Shown: one piece after another, positions 49,201 to 58,481 of the stretch
How positions within the stretch are numbered: position 1 is the stretch's first letter
Layout: each line of letters begins with the position of its first letter
DNA from: Symbiodinium natans
Taxonomy: Eukaryota > Sar > Dinophyceae > Suessiales > Symbiodiniaceae
Reading direction: 5' to 3'
NCBI GenBank assembly: GCA_905221605.1
Contig: CAJNDS010002519.1
Span: forward strand, 186,501 to 250,500
Length of the DNA: 64,000 nt
Notes under the pieces: model-generated
The model's input: only the letters and a program-made list of their open reading frames with translations
The model's database searches: none
What the model was told of the DNA's origin: nothing
Program-made: the position numbers and the translations under genes

Positions 49201-49863
49201 GATACAGCTTTTGCTGCTAAGGCTCCCGTTGCATAATTACTTTTTTTCGTGCTCAGAACTGATTATAAAACCATCTCAAGCCCAAGGTGAAATCTTGAAC
49301 ATGCATCTGGCAGATGCTACTGGGCAGCCGATTGAAACTATCGCCAAGGAGCAAAGAAGTACCTACAGCAGATGTGCACATGTTCTGGCACTGTGGGTTT
49401 TTGGTCGGAGGGTGTGTGGACGGAGGGTCCTATGTTAAGGTCGCACAGGGTGTCGTCGATTCCAGTACGCTGAGATTTACATGGGGCAAAGGGGTCTTGT
49501 ACCTTACAATATGGGCTGTTGTTTGCCTTTGCCTTTGCTTCGCTTGAGCCTCTGACAGCTTAGAACACTGCAGTCATCCTTAGGCCTTCAGAGAAAACAG
49601 AAGAGGCGTGTTTGCCATAGGACTGCGACCGGGACAACTTCATGACTCCAGAGGAAGCCAAGGCCATGCTCGTATGCAGTTGTGCTACATCGCCATGCAT
49701 GACATTTACAAAGTAAAACGAGGACACACGTGAACCTAAAGCCTCAGCTGGAGACTAGAGCTTGTTACTTCGGTGACAGGATTATGGGCTCATCGACGAG
49801 ATCACGCCAACCAAGGCAGCCATCATAGACCTCATAAGCCAGTCTACCCCGGTCTGCCCCTGA
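45218..49863 (+). CDS. clpP: ATP-dependent Clp protease proteolytic subunit, probably plastid-targeted; nine exons
   Basis: ClpP forms the tetradecameric serine-protease chamber fed by Clp ATPases. Exons 45218-45793, 45990-46025, 46833-46905, 48782-48802, 48873-48934, 49022-49055, 49287-49348, 49621-49671 and 49780-49863 join in phase to 332 residues ending [19 protein letters not shown]. The catalytic triad is intact: Ser in [19 protein letters not shown], His in [16 protein letters not shown], Asp in the [15 protein letters not shown] segment. [20 protein letters not shown] and DYGLIDEI are also typical. The ~120-residue N-terminal extension begins with a hydrophobic stretch ([19 protein letters not shown]) and has a second hydrophobic block ([13 protein letters not shown]), the layout of a bipartite leader for a complex plastid. 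Donors are GC, GA, GA, GC, GC, GT, GA and GT. Exon 4 is only 21 nt. Intron 3 (1.9 kb) carries most of the repeats listed separately. Confidence 0.95.
46241..46576. repeat. Inverted-repeat element inside ClpP intron 3-side sequence
   Basis: Two arms, about 46241-46305 and 46510-46573, are inverted copies: (CA)n then (TA)n then ATGGGTTTGTGTTTT on the left, and AAAATACAAACCCAT then (TA)n then (TG)n on the right. They enclose about 200 bp made mostly of a GAAACATACCCCC minisatellite. The element lies between ClpP exons 2 and 3. The structure is like a small non-autonomous inverted-repeat element, but no target-site duplication is obvious. Confidence 0.8.
46348..46488. repeat. GAAACATACCCCC minisatellite
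   Basis: About ten imperfect copies of a 10-13 bp unit (variants GTAACATACCCC, GAAACATACCCG) are interrupted once by unique sequence at about 46409-46430. It forms the core of the inverted-repeat element. Confidence 0.9.
47296..47354. repeat. Dispersed ~60-bp repeat, copy B (ClpP intron 3)
   Basis: This matches 27902-27964 in the CDPK gene over CGGGCTCATGTTT, CGTCTCGCGCTCGG and CAGAGATAGCGCTGCAG. It sits among diverged fragments of related sequence (repeated TTGAACTGAA and GCGGAGC words at 47170-47480). Confidence 0.75.
47779..48480. repeat. Decayed ~240-bp tandem repeat, AT-rich
   Basis: Two imperfect copies can be aligned, one starting near 47779 and one near 48015. Both have GGAGG(AA)GTGAA, then CTCG(C/T)CCATTCA, then GGCTCTCT, then ATCATAAAAGAAAATT or ATCCTAAAAGAAAATT. 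A fragment of a third is near 48330-48365 (GCATTTATTATCTAAAG against GCATTTCTTCTCAGAAG of copy 1) and another start near 48453. The block is more AT-rich than its surroundings and lies in ClpP intron 3. Confidence 0.55.
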
Positions 49864-51517
49864 AGATACAGTTCTTTTCGCAATGCACGCTTTGAAGCGC
49901 CTTGAAGACTTTGCCTTGAGCAGACCTTTTGGAATGGTTCTTAAGTGCATCTAGGGTGAGAGATGTGAGTTCAAGACTTTGTGGCGCCAGGCATGGCCCC
50001 GCATCCAGAAGCCCAAGCGACCGGAGCTGTAGGTGGCCTGTTCTGGCTTTTGGGTGGGAGACGAGGAGACGAGGAAAAAACGGTATGCTGTATGGGTTTT
50101 CAGGCAAGCCAGTGGATGGCTATCCCCGTGTACCTCTATTGTTGCCACTTCTTCAAAACGGAGATGCGCAAAGCTTCACAATCTGCAATTGCCACCTGTG
50201 CAGGCGGATACAGTGGGCTTTCCAATGCCCTCCAGTGAGCTTCCCGCACGCTAAATATGTTTAGTATACGCATATGCAGATTCGCAGAGTTCTCGCGCCT
50301 GCCTTTGCTTCCAAGCATGTCATGCCATTGACCGAAGAACGGAAGTTGAGGTAAGCAGCAAGCCTTCCACATCCTTCCACAAACCAGATCGAGACCCCCC
50401 CTATTTGACTAGTGATCTCCAGTGGCCAAGTGCAAGCGCGGTAACTTGGCAAGACATCCATGAAAAAAAGCTTTCCGGTTCGTGAAGCCGGGGTATGCCA
50501 GAGGATTGCACGCTTTGACTCGTGCCAGTCGTTTTGTCCGCCAGGATCGATTCAAGGCAAAAGCTTGCAAGAGTATTCATCTCTCTAGGTGCATGTGCAA
50601 TGCAGGAAGCCTGAATCAGATCCAGTGAGTCCCCTGGCTTGACATCTGTCATGGTGTTCTGACAAGTTGCAATCATCAGTTCGGTAAGGTGGCTAGTGCA
50701 GATATAGGGATGCCAAACGAAGTACATCATTAACTTGCTCGGAGGTCTTCCTCCAAAGGTTCTGGCTTGCATCGCGAGGCCGCTAGGATGTACGAATTTT
50801 CCTCTCGGCCGTGAAGTACACGCCTCAAGCCAAACCATCAAAGAACGAACGATTCGCGGCAAAGGAAGTCAAGACAAAAGCTGGTTGTCTGCGTGGCTTT
50901 GTGTGGCTTCTTAGATTTAGACAAATCTCTGATTGGGAAGTCAAATTTCGTTCGCACTGTATTGAATGAAGTTTTACTTTGCTTCGAGTTTGGGTAGCGA
51001 AGTCAACAGCATGGGTACGCAGCACTGATCAATGCTGGAGCAGCGCTCTATTCCGGTGTGGCAGGTGCAATGCTCGCGGAGATGAGAGCTACCTGGCTGT
51101 GTCCGAGAGCTCAGGGGATCTGTATCAAGTGCCTGGAAAAGTGCATCCAGATCAGACTTGCAACATGAGAGCCCCACCGACTGCTTGGCAAATCTGCTAC
51201 AGTGCTACGAGCACCTTAGTGGCCTTAGTGGTTTCAGCCTCGCGCATCTGGGTTCAGGTCGCCTGGGGCTTATTGACGAACCCAAGAATGGATCAGTACG
51301 GATGTCAATGTAGAGGCCCACCTGGTCCAACGAAGATGTGTTGGTCTTTTAGGACAGGGTTATAGCGATGGTGGCTGGTGCAGCTGCTTCATGCTGTTCT
51401 GTGTTCTGAGCGTGGGAGTTGAAAGACGTAGGCGCGGACACCCTGAGCCCGTGGACTTCTTTCGAAGCTTCCTACCCCCCCTGAAACTCGAAACCTCAAA
51501 CTTCCACCTAGCTCCTT
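49864..51517. other. ClpP/ENT intergenic interval
   Basis: ClpP 3' flank and upstream DNA of the transporter gene. A weak exon candidate lies at about 51072-51170 (contains RGDESYLAVSESSGDLYQVP). Nothing else can be named. Confidence 0.3.
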
Positions 51518-51936
51518 ATGGATCAAGCCTTGGGCCTGGAAAGAGAGTTGCTGCACAAGCGCGAAGAGGAGGAGCTCCCCGACAGACAGTTTAAGACTCC
51601 GCGGAGTGTATTGGCGTGTATTGACATGTGTTGGCATAGCGCCACTCAGTGATATAGAGTTAAAAGTGATCCGCGCAGGGCATCTTTGAGAGTCTCTGCC
51701 TCAAGTTACAAGTCAAGACCCGGCATTTGGGAAAGTGTGCCGGCATTTGCTGATCTCATTCTCAAGATGCATAGACTATATTATTGATGTTGCCATAGCA
51801 GCAGCGGCTTTGCAAGCAGATCGCGCTCAGGATGCTCTACAGCCGCGCGCAGCTCGCGTTAATGTATCTGGGTATTTGCACCCTGCTGCCCTACAACTGT
51901 CTGCTCAATGTGCAGCCGTACTTCAAAGAGCTCCTT
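51518..51936 (+). CDS. Equilibrative nucleoside transporter (ENT/SLC29), first two exons
   Basis: ENT proteins are 11-helix membrane carriers that move nucleosides down their gradient. Exon 1, from ATG 51518 to 51603, encodes a charged cytosolic tail (MDQALGLERELLHKREEEEL). Exon 2, from 51831 to about 51930, encodes helix 1 with the family signature: ALMYLGICTLLPYNCLLNVQ, then PYFKELL, equivalent to the GxxTLLPWN...YF of known ENTs. The join uses a GA donor and reads TPR/MLYSRAQ. Just downstream another hydrophobic piece (YKPSSMLLLLELCSVIIF, about 51959-52012) looks like helix 2 but is in another frame with only about 30 nt between them, so either there is a very short intron or the match is accidental. 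Later ENT exons are at 62268-62630. Confidence 0.7.
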
Positions 51937-52637
51937 GCCTGACCTGGGGCATTTTGAGCTACAAGCCATCGTCGATGTTGCTCCTGCTGGAACTATGCTC
52001 GGTCATCATTTTTCGGTTCAACATCGCAGCATACTATGGCTGCTTCACTGTCTACAAATGAATTTGGCAGGTATCCTTTTAAGGACCTGGACTTCCCTTT
52101 CACGAGCACACTCGGCAGCATCAAGGGCCAAAGAGGGCTTGGCGTTCATGTGGGGTACACGCACGCTCGCACGCAGCTACTTTTCTCGGTCACGCTCGGT
52201 CTCTGCGTTTGCGCTTGCAATATCTTGCAATCATGCGGTCTGGCTTTTTGCTGGGTCGAGTTTGGTACTCTGTCATGAAATCGTAGAACAGTTAATCGGC
52301 ACCGTCGTTTGCCTGTGCAACCCGTTTAGTGGCTTGGCTTTATTTGTTGTGTGGTCTTTCTGTGTGTTGTTTCTCTTTTCGTCAGGCCGTGGAGTTGGGA
52401 TGAGTCCCACATTCCATTTTGACGAGAAGTACGGCAAAAGGTGTTTTTTGTTTCTTGTGTGTCATATTTGTGTTGTTTGATTTTGGTCAGGGCCCTGCAG
52501 CTCTTGTACAACTTACAGGTGGGATGTGGGGTGTCGTGGGTGGGTGCGTGTAAATTGATTGTTTCATTGTGCATGGCAGGTGAGGCAGGGCCAACACTAC
52601 AAGGCGGAAAGATTGAAAGAATGAAGACTGGCCTGTT

Positions 52638-52638
<1 letters not shown>
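51937..52638. other. Probable ENT intron sequence
   Basis: Contains the possible helix-2 piece at 51959-52012 and otherwise T-rich sequence. No further ENT motif could be placed. Confidence 0.3.
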
Positions 52639-52713
<75 letters not shown>

Positions 52714-53263
52714 CAACGACGGACAGTTTGTTGCGTACAGTATCTTTCGGTGGTTGCAGCGGTCCGCAGTCTCCCCTGTCCCAGTGTCACACGGAACCTG
52801 AACGCATCCTGGGCGCGCTTCGTGCGCGGGGGGGGGGGGGGGTGACTCCCCTCAAGCCCCGTAGAAGAAGAAGAGGAAGAGAGAGAGAGAGAGAGAGAGA
52901 GAAGGTAAACGAATAACATCGGTTCATCCGTAGATCTCTGTAACGCACGCCTTCGGGCGACCCTCTCCAATGGGGGAGGGTTAGGTGCGCAGAAAGAAAG
53001 AAAGAAAGAGAGAATAAAAGATGCAGAGAGAGAGGGAGAGAGATGATCAGGCCGAGCGAGAGTCCCGGAACCCGAGGCCGCGCCAACCGAGAAGAGAGAG
53101 AGAGAGAGAGAGAGAGAAAAAGAAAGAGAGACAGTAGTAGTAGTGGATCAAGCAACTCTGTGCGGGCCCCTGGTGCAGAGGAGCCGGAGGCCTCACGATT
53201 CAGAAGAAAGAGAGAGACAGAGAGTTAAGGAAGGTAGAGAGTGAGAGAGAGACAAAGTGATGC

Positions 53264-53306
<43 letters not shown>

Positions 53307-53343
53307 AGACAGAGAGAGAGTCTGAGAAGCATAGAAAAAGAGA

Positions 53344-53381
<38 letters not shown>

Positions 53382-53500
53382 CAGAGCGAGAACAGGAGCC
53401 ACGCGAGCTGCCCGCTGGTGGAGCCGAGGTCCTGGGAATTGAGAAGAGAGAGAGCGAGAGCGAGAGAGAGAGAGAGAGAGAGGTGCCACCATACAGGCAC
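52639..53500. repeat. GA-rich microsatellite block
   Basis: At least seven separate (GA)n tracts occur: 52639-52705, 52873-52903, about 53020-53041, 53088-53118, about 53261-53300, about 53347-53380 and about 53450-53482, plus (AAAG)n at 52993-53010 and a 15-nt G run near 52829. Another tract is at 53967-53986. Between the tracts is unique GC-rich sequence. Reading frames made of Arg-Glu on the + strand and Ser-Leu on the - strand are consequences of the repeat. Confidence 0.9.
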
Positions 53501-53962
53501 CCCCGGGCTACGTGCCAGACAGCTCCTACAGGCCCTCGTTCCGTTCGTTGAGGGGGAGATCCTGGCATCAGCGCGAGAGGCCCTTGCAGAACTCCAGAGA
53601 TGGTCCACAGAAATATGGGGCGAAGAACTGGTGGACGTGGAAGAGGGGGGGCGCTCCGAGCAGGGCAGCCGGGCCACTACAGCCCACACACGTACCTCGC
53701 GACGGCCGGTTCCCTGGGCAAGAAGGACACTCAGCGGGAACACAGGGGGATGAGAGAATCTGAGCGGGAAAAAGGCAGGGGGAGGACCTACATCGAGCAC
53801 ATGAACTTCGCGAAGACGGAGCCCCGCGGCAAGAAAGACACTCAGCGGGGACAGAGGGGGAGAAGAAGCTTACTCACGCAACCAACCCCCAGAGGGAGCG
53901 GAAGAGCGAGGAGAAAGACAAAGGGAGAGAAGAAGCGCAGGAGAGCAGCGCGCCGCTCTTAG
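53241..53962 (+). other. Overlapping frames downstream of the GA block, status unclear
   Basis: One frame (to 53753) begins in GA repeat but its unique part reads like real protein: LRARQLLQALVPFVEGEILA then SAREALAELQRWSTEIWGEE. A second frame (53600-53962) is Arg/Gly/Lys-rich and includes two copies of a GKKDTQR motif (near 53735 and 53837), reflecting a DNA-level duplication of GCAAGAAGGACACTCAGCGG. I do not recognise a family. It may be a low-complexity protein exon or part of a decayed element. Confidence 0.3.
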
Positions 53963-54245
53963 CTTGTAGAGAGAGAGAGAGAGAGACGGCGCATGGGAGG
54001 CCGCTCAAAGCCAGCTGAGATCGGCGCAAGAGCAGCGGGTGAGTTTCGGGTGAGTTTTTGGGGGCGGGGAACCTAAGTGTTCTCCTCCCCCCTTAGGGGG
54101 GTTCGGGGTACTGGTAACTAGTAACTAAGGGTGTGTACTTGTGTTTATTCCCCACCCTCGGTGTGGGGTTGTTAGATTTTAACCTCAACTCTTCTCCTCG
54201 CCCGGAACTCTTTTCCTCGCCCGGTCTACTCCTCGCTCATCCCTA

Positions 54246-54470
54246 GAGTGCCCCCCCAAAGTGTCCCTGGAGTTGGGTGTCCCTGCAGAGTCTCCCTGGA
54301 GTGCCCAACCCAGACTCTCCTGGAGTGCAACCCCAGAGGCCCAACCCCAGACTCTCCCTGGAGTGCCCAACACCACAGGCCCAACCCCACCCCGGAGTGC
54401 TCAGCCCCAGAGTCTCCCTGCACAACCCCAGATTGTCCCCAGTGTCCCTGGAGTGCCCAACGCCCACAGT
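54246..54470. repeat. CCCTGGAGTGCCCAAC minisatellite
   Basis: Imperfect units built on TCCCTGGAGTGCCCAA and CCCCAGACTCT alternate over about 225 bp. All three + strand frames stay open through it, which is expected from the base composition. Confidence 0.85.
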
Positions 54471-55021
54471 ATCTCGACCAAGAGAGGGTGGGGATGTTCG
54501 AAGTAAAATAATTTTGTTTCTGGTATACGTCGTACTTTGCACTTGTTCATGTATTTGGGTTGCGTTCAAAATTCGCGTGTCTGCTCAGTTACTTTGATTT
54601 ACATTACTTGGTTTGGCCGGTCTATTTTCATGTCTTTGCTTTCAGGCGGCACCGAGGGGGATCCCCTAAAAACCCCAGTGTGGCGCCAGAAAACGCTAGG
54701 TTCGCGCTAGGTAAAATCAACAAACGTTATTTCAAATGTCGCATGTCATCACTAAGCGAACCCAACAGAGATTGATTGAGAAGGCCCAGCCAGGCGCACC
54801 ACCCGAAATATGCGTACAACATCCGGGGTGGTGTAATAACCCCGCGCCTTTTCGTTATGAATTGACGGGGCCCCTGTTGCCAGGATAGAGGTTCTTCTAG
54901 GAAAAAACGATGACAAGAAAGAAACGACGTTCTTGTTATACTTGGTACATTTGCTGCTCCTGGCTTGTTTTCGTCGTTTATCACGTCGTAGTATCAGATC
55001 TTGGAAAATCCGGCACAGTGT

Positions 55022-55058
55022 TTTGCGCTAGCGCCGCGCTAGCACGGCGCTAGCAAAA
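55022..55058. repeat. GCTAGCGCCG inverted repeat (hairpin)
   Basis: TTTTGCGCTAGCGCCG on the left pairs with CGGCGCTAGCAAAA on the right apart from a two-base bulge, around a short loop CGCTAGCA that itself contains GCTAGC. It directly precedes the first ATG of the frameshifted gene relic. Confidence 0.8.
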
Positions 55059-56232
55059 TGTCAACGCAACCTCCCCCGGTAGACCATGACCCATTCCTCC
55101 ACCACAAAGGAACACCACAGAACCGAGAGTGCTATGCTTGCTGGAGCTCGAGCCCCGCAAGTGGCGACAGCGGAGAAACTTTCGCTCGCGCCAGAACTCC
55201 AGCAGTGGCAGTATGTAGCGGTAACACTAGCAGTTCTTGTGACGACTCGTCCGACAGCAGCGCCTGAAAAATGGTCCGCGCTAGCACCCTTACTAGGAAA
55301 TCATGCTTGGATCCTTCAAATGCCGCGTTTGCTACTCCATCTCAATCAGCTTCTTTTTCCTTCAGGACAAAGGCGGCACCGAGGGAGTTCCGATTTAACG
55401 TCAATTTCGGGAACAAGCATTTTGACAACACCATCCGGGGCTGAGAGGCGTGGCGCCGTGTGTGCAGATGGCGCCTTTGCACTTTGCTCCAGCTAGCCCG
55501 CTGCCAGCGCCGCCGATGCAGCAGGGCCATCAGGGCCGAGAATCGTGGCGCCGCGAGTGTTCGCTGCAGCTAGCCCGCCGCCAGCGCAGCCGATGCAGCA
55601 GGGACATCGGGGGCCGAGAATCGTGGCGCCGCGAGTGTTCGCGACTCCGCCGCAGGAGTCAACGCCGCGGCAGCGGTCGAGGACGCCGCAGCGCTCGCAG
55701 CCCTCGTCCCCTCGTCGTCGCAGCCCTCGTCTTCGACGAACCCCTCGTCGTCGCAGCCTTCACAGCTCTCGCCGAACCTGTCTGTGCATTCGTCCTCACA
55801 GGAGGAGTACGAGGATCAGGTGCGAGAGATTCTTCGGGTGGGAGACGAAGACCATCCGGGTCTATGTGATGTGGCGTGCGCTGCCAGCTTTGTGGAACGC
55901 GGCGTGGCACTCCTGCATAATGATCCGCGCGGATAGCTTCGACGCGCCAGCAAGCGAAGAGTTGCCCAACAACGTGGAGGCTGTGATCTCTTTTGGCAAG
56001 CGTGGTCTCCTGGCTGGAAGGGAACGGCAAGGCACGTTTTCGTCCGCCGTCTTGGCGGGCGAAACCCGCTGCGACTACCAGAGCGCGGCAACACGCGTTC
56101 TTGCAGCAGGGGCTGTTCGGCGCCGGCCAGTACTACGTGGCGTTCAAGAATTGCCACATGTTCTGCCGATCCGTCTTGGGGCGCTTCAACATCCCCGTCA
56201 CCCGTCGGCTCGGCTTCACGCCGCTGTGGTGA
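55058..56232 (+). pseudogene. Frameshifted gene relic of unknown family
   Basis: Protein-like sequence passes through all three + strand frames. One frame holds a Ser/Pro/Gln-rich linker followed by EEYEDQVREILRVGDEDHPG and DVACAASFVERGVALLHNDP (to about 55928). A second carries ASEELPNNVEAVISFGKRG and SSAVLAGETRCDYQSAATRV (about 55930-56105). A third carries GAGQYYVAFKNCHMFCRSV and GRFNIPVTRRLGFTPLW, then a stop (to 56232). No AG|G or donor sites explain both switches, so small indels are likelier than introns. A one-base difference between the two 77-bp repeat units inside it also changes frame. I do not recognise the family. An unusual spliced gene remains possible. Confidence 0.5.
55491..55645. 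repeat. 77-bp tandem repeat, two copies
   Basis: The unit starts AGCTAGCCCGC at 55491 and again at 55568 and includes GCCGATGCAGCAGGG and CCGAGAATCGTGGCGCCGCG. The copies differ by a few substitutions and compensating one-base indels. 77 is not a multiple of three, so each copy shifts the frame. Confidence 0.9.
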
Positions 56233-56763
56233 GGCGTTCGACGCCATTCTCATCCCGTTCGCCCTGACGGACCTGTGATCTCAGCAAATCCCTGAAACAT
56301 GCCAAAATTTGTGCATATGTGTTGCAGTGAACAAGTGTACAGCAGAGCGCGCAGGTAAAGAGACCCAGTGTGCAAGACACTGGCTCCCCAGAAAAAGGGA
56401 GGGGGGGAGAGAGAATGAGAGAGAGCCGAAGAAGAAACTTTGTGAAGCGAGCAAGTCCAGAGGCACAAACATGACATGTTGCTGTGAAGCTGGGGAGACT
56501 ACATGATGGGACTTGGGCTTTTTGGGGCACTACGCAGCACAACAGCAACACGCAGAGGGGCCCGCACGCGCCGTCATAGCATTTTAAGACCCAAAGGCCT
56601 GCCAGCGCTTCTGTAGGTACACAGCTGCCTAGCTATATGTGATGCCAGACTCCCGACCTTCGCGTCCCCACTGCTGCAAACCTGGGAAGTGAGCGAGCTG
56701 CCTCCTCATCGTGCTATTGGGGGTCGTGGTGCTCATGGCAGCGGGAGGGTTTGCCCGGTGTGG

Positions 56764-57705
56764 ATGCTCTCGGATCCCCTTCTAGGTCTCGGCAAGCAGG
56801 GGCAGCAGCCGCGGAAACTCTTCGGGCCAGAGACGGGAGCACAGAAGCTCGAGAGGGCTTCGTCGGCTTGGAAGTTCAAGAGACCGGCCTCTCCACACAC
56901 TACGCCCAAGCCGAAAGCCAAGCCCGCCGCCGCGACCGTTTCCGGAGCCGACAAGCCGCAGCAAGGCAACAAGGAGATGAAGTCTTGGTCGCTGAAAAGC
57001 TTGGCAGCTTTCGACGACATGCTCGCAAGTCGAAGCATCCATGACGCATGCCTCGAGCCATCGTCGATGGTGCAGATTCTCGAGGCCATTCCAGCCCGTC
57101 TGCGCATGCAAGCGGGGCTGCCTCACAAAGAGAACTTGACCGAGGCGGACGTTACTCCTCGCCTCGAGCAAGATGCAGCGAAAGTCGCGCAGCTGCACTC
57201 CGAGACCCAGGCTTATTGGTTGGCCCAGGCGGAAAAGTTCTCCAACGAGACCCTCGACTTTGCGCTGGACGAGTCCGCGACGCAGCACGGCCTCCTCTTC
57301 AAGATGGCTCAGCACGAAACGTTTCCCGCACATCTGCAGGGCGACAGACTCAAGGAGTTGCTGGCTTTAGCAGACATGGACGCAAGCGAGCAATCCGAGG
57401 CTGCGGAATTGCAGAGATCCGCCCTGGCTCAGCTCATCCCTTCGAAGAGTGCCATCTTGATCTTCGACGCGGCGGTCGCTCTCATGGAAGCCTCCACTGG
57501 CAAGACCTCCCCGGCAGCCCGGCTCATCAAAGACGTCTTGCTCCTCGTCCCCGAGGATGTTCGCACATGCCTGGACCTTCCGAAGCCGGAACGCTACCGT
57601 TCCATCAAACGCTCGGAATGGCGCGAGGACGTGAACACCATCCTATCCCTGGCCTTCGCTGGCCTGGCATCGCACTGGGAGGCTGAGATCGCAGAGATCG
57701 AGTGA
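56764..57705 (+). CDS. Unknown protein, member 1 of a tandem duplicate pair
   Basis: About 313 residues from ATG 56764; the frame is open further upstream to 56689, including a GTG. The N-terminal ~70 residues are Lys/Pro/Ala-rich and low in complexity. The rest is a compact, predicted helical domain: AAFDDMLASRSIHDACLEPS, then HKENLTEADVTPRLEQDA, FSNETLDFALDE, HETFPAHLQGDRLKELLALA, ALAQLIPSKSAILIFDAAVA and KRSEWREDVNTILSLAFAGL. It ends at a TGA about 23 bp before a conserved 3' segment. I recognise no family and see no membrane helix or catalytic motif. The second copy at 58482 has nearly the same C-terminal two-thirds but an unrelated N-terminus. No intron is needed, although an AG|G occurs near 56789. 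Confidence 0.6.
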   Translation: MLSDPLLGLGKQGQQPRKLFGPETGAQKLERASSAWKFKRPASPHTTPKPKAKPAAATVSGADKPQQGNKEMKSWSLKSLAAFDDMLASRSIHDACLEPSSMVQILEAIPARLRMQAGLPHKENLTEADVTPRLEQDAAKVAQLHSETQAYWLAQAEKFSNETLDFALDESATQHGLLFKMAQHETFPAHLQGDRLKELLALADMDASEQSEAAELQRSALAQLIPSKSAILIFDAAVALMEASTGKTSPAARLIKDVLLLVPEDVRTCLDLPKPERYRSIKRSEWREDVNTILSLAFAGLASHWEAEIAEIE

Positions 57706-57812
57706 GAGCGGCTTGTCGAGTGCACTTCGGGAACAGGATCGACCCTCGGGCTATACAAGCTGCAAGATAAATAGTGTGAGCCGTTATCGATTCGAACGAG
57801 CCGGAGACAGGT
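57001..57812. repeat. Duplicated segment, copy 1 (copy 2 at 58698-59507)
   Basis: Nucleotide similarity between the two unknown genes starts near 57001/58698 and continues past both stop codons into GGGAACAGGATCGACCCTC (57729/59423) and GGTCGACGTCC (57810/59494 region). The copies are offset by about 1,695 bp. Similarity in the 3' non-coding part shows a DNA-level tandem duplication of about 0.8 kb rather than independent domain reuse. Confidence 0.85.
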
Positions 57813-58481
57813 CGACGTCCGAAGACAGCAGCTTGATTCCAAGGCCCTCGAGGCAGTGGCAGGCATCCAAAGCTCACTAAAGCGTTAGCAGGTTTATTCC
57901 CGAAAGTTGTCAGTTGCAAGCAAACACTCTGTACCAAAGCGGCGGGTAAGACTCTTGCATTTCCCGATGAGGCCATCATAACAAAGTGCAGGTATATATG
58001 GACATTTTGGGAGGGTATAAGTTCTTCGCACGAGCCCAAACAACAATGCTTGTTCCTTGAGATATCCTGCGACGGCCGTTCGTGGCGCCCGACCCATTGA
58101 ACCGGTCGGCAGAACAGAGCAGAGGCCATCGGCAGCCGAACAGCAACCCGCTGTCGAGCCGGCCTCTGGATTGCGCAGCCGGCAATGGAGCAGAGAAAAG
58201 TTCGACATGTGCATCATTTTTTACAAAGCTGTCTGCAGTGATAGACATTTCTAGTCCGTCATCTCTTGCACGACGCTTTCTGTAGTGATAGACATTTCTT
58301 TAGCGGCTGGCTGTAGTAGCACGCGTTTCAAAGTCCATCGCTTCTCACACACAGTTGCACGGCTGCAAAGTCTGCAAGCACACAGGAGATGACCCCCCCC
58401 CCGACCTCTTGGCTCGATTAGGCAGTTCATTGTTCTCGTCCACGGTCGTCGCAGAGCGACATAAGGACTTCCCCGAGCGTC

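Noticed and set aside
52326-53800. Ser/Leu-rich - strand frames
   Set aside because: Direct translation of (CT)n, the complement of the GA microsatellites.
54683-54705. Primer-binding-site-like TGGCGCCA suggesting a retrotransposon
   Set aside because: Match is only eight bases; no LTR pair, reverse transcriptase or integrase motif is visible nearby.
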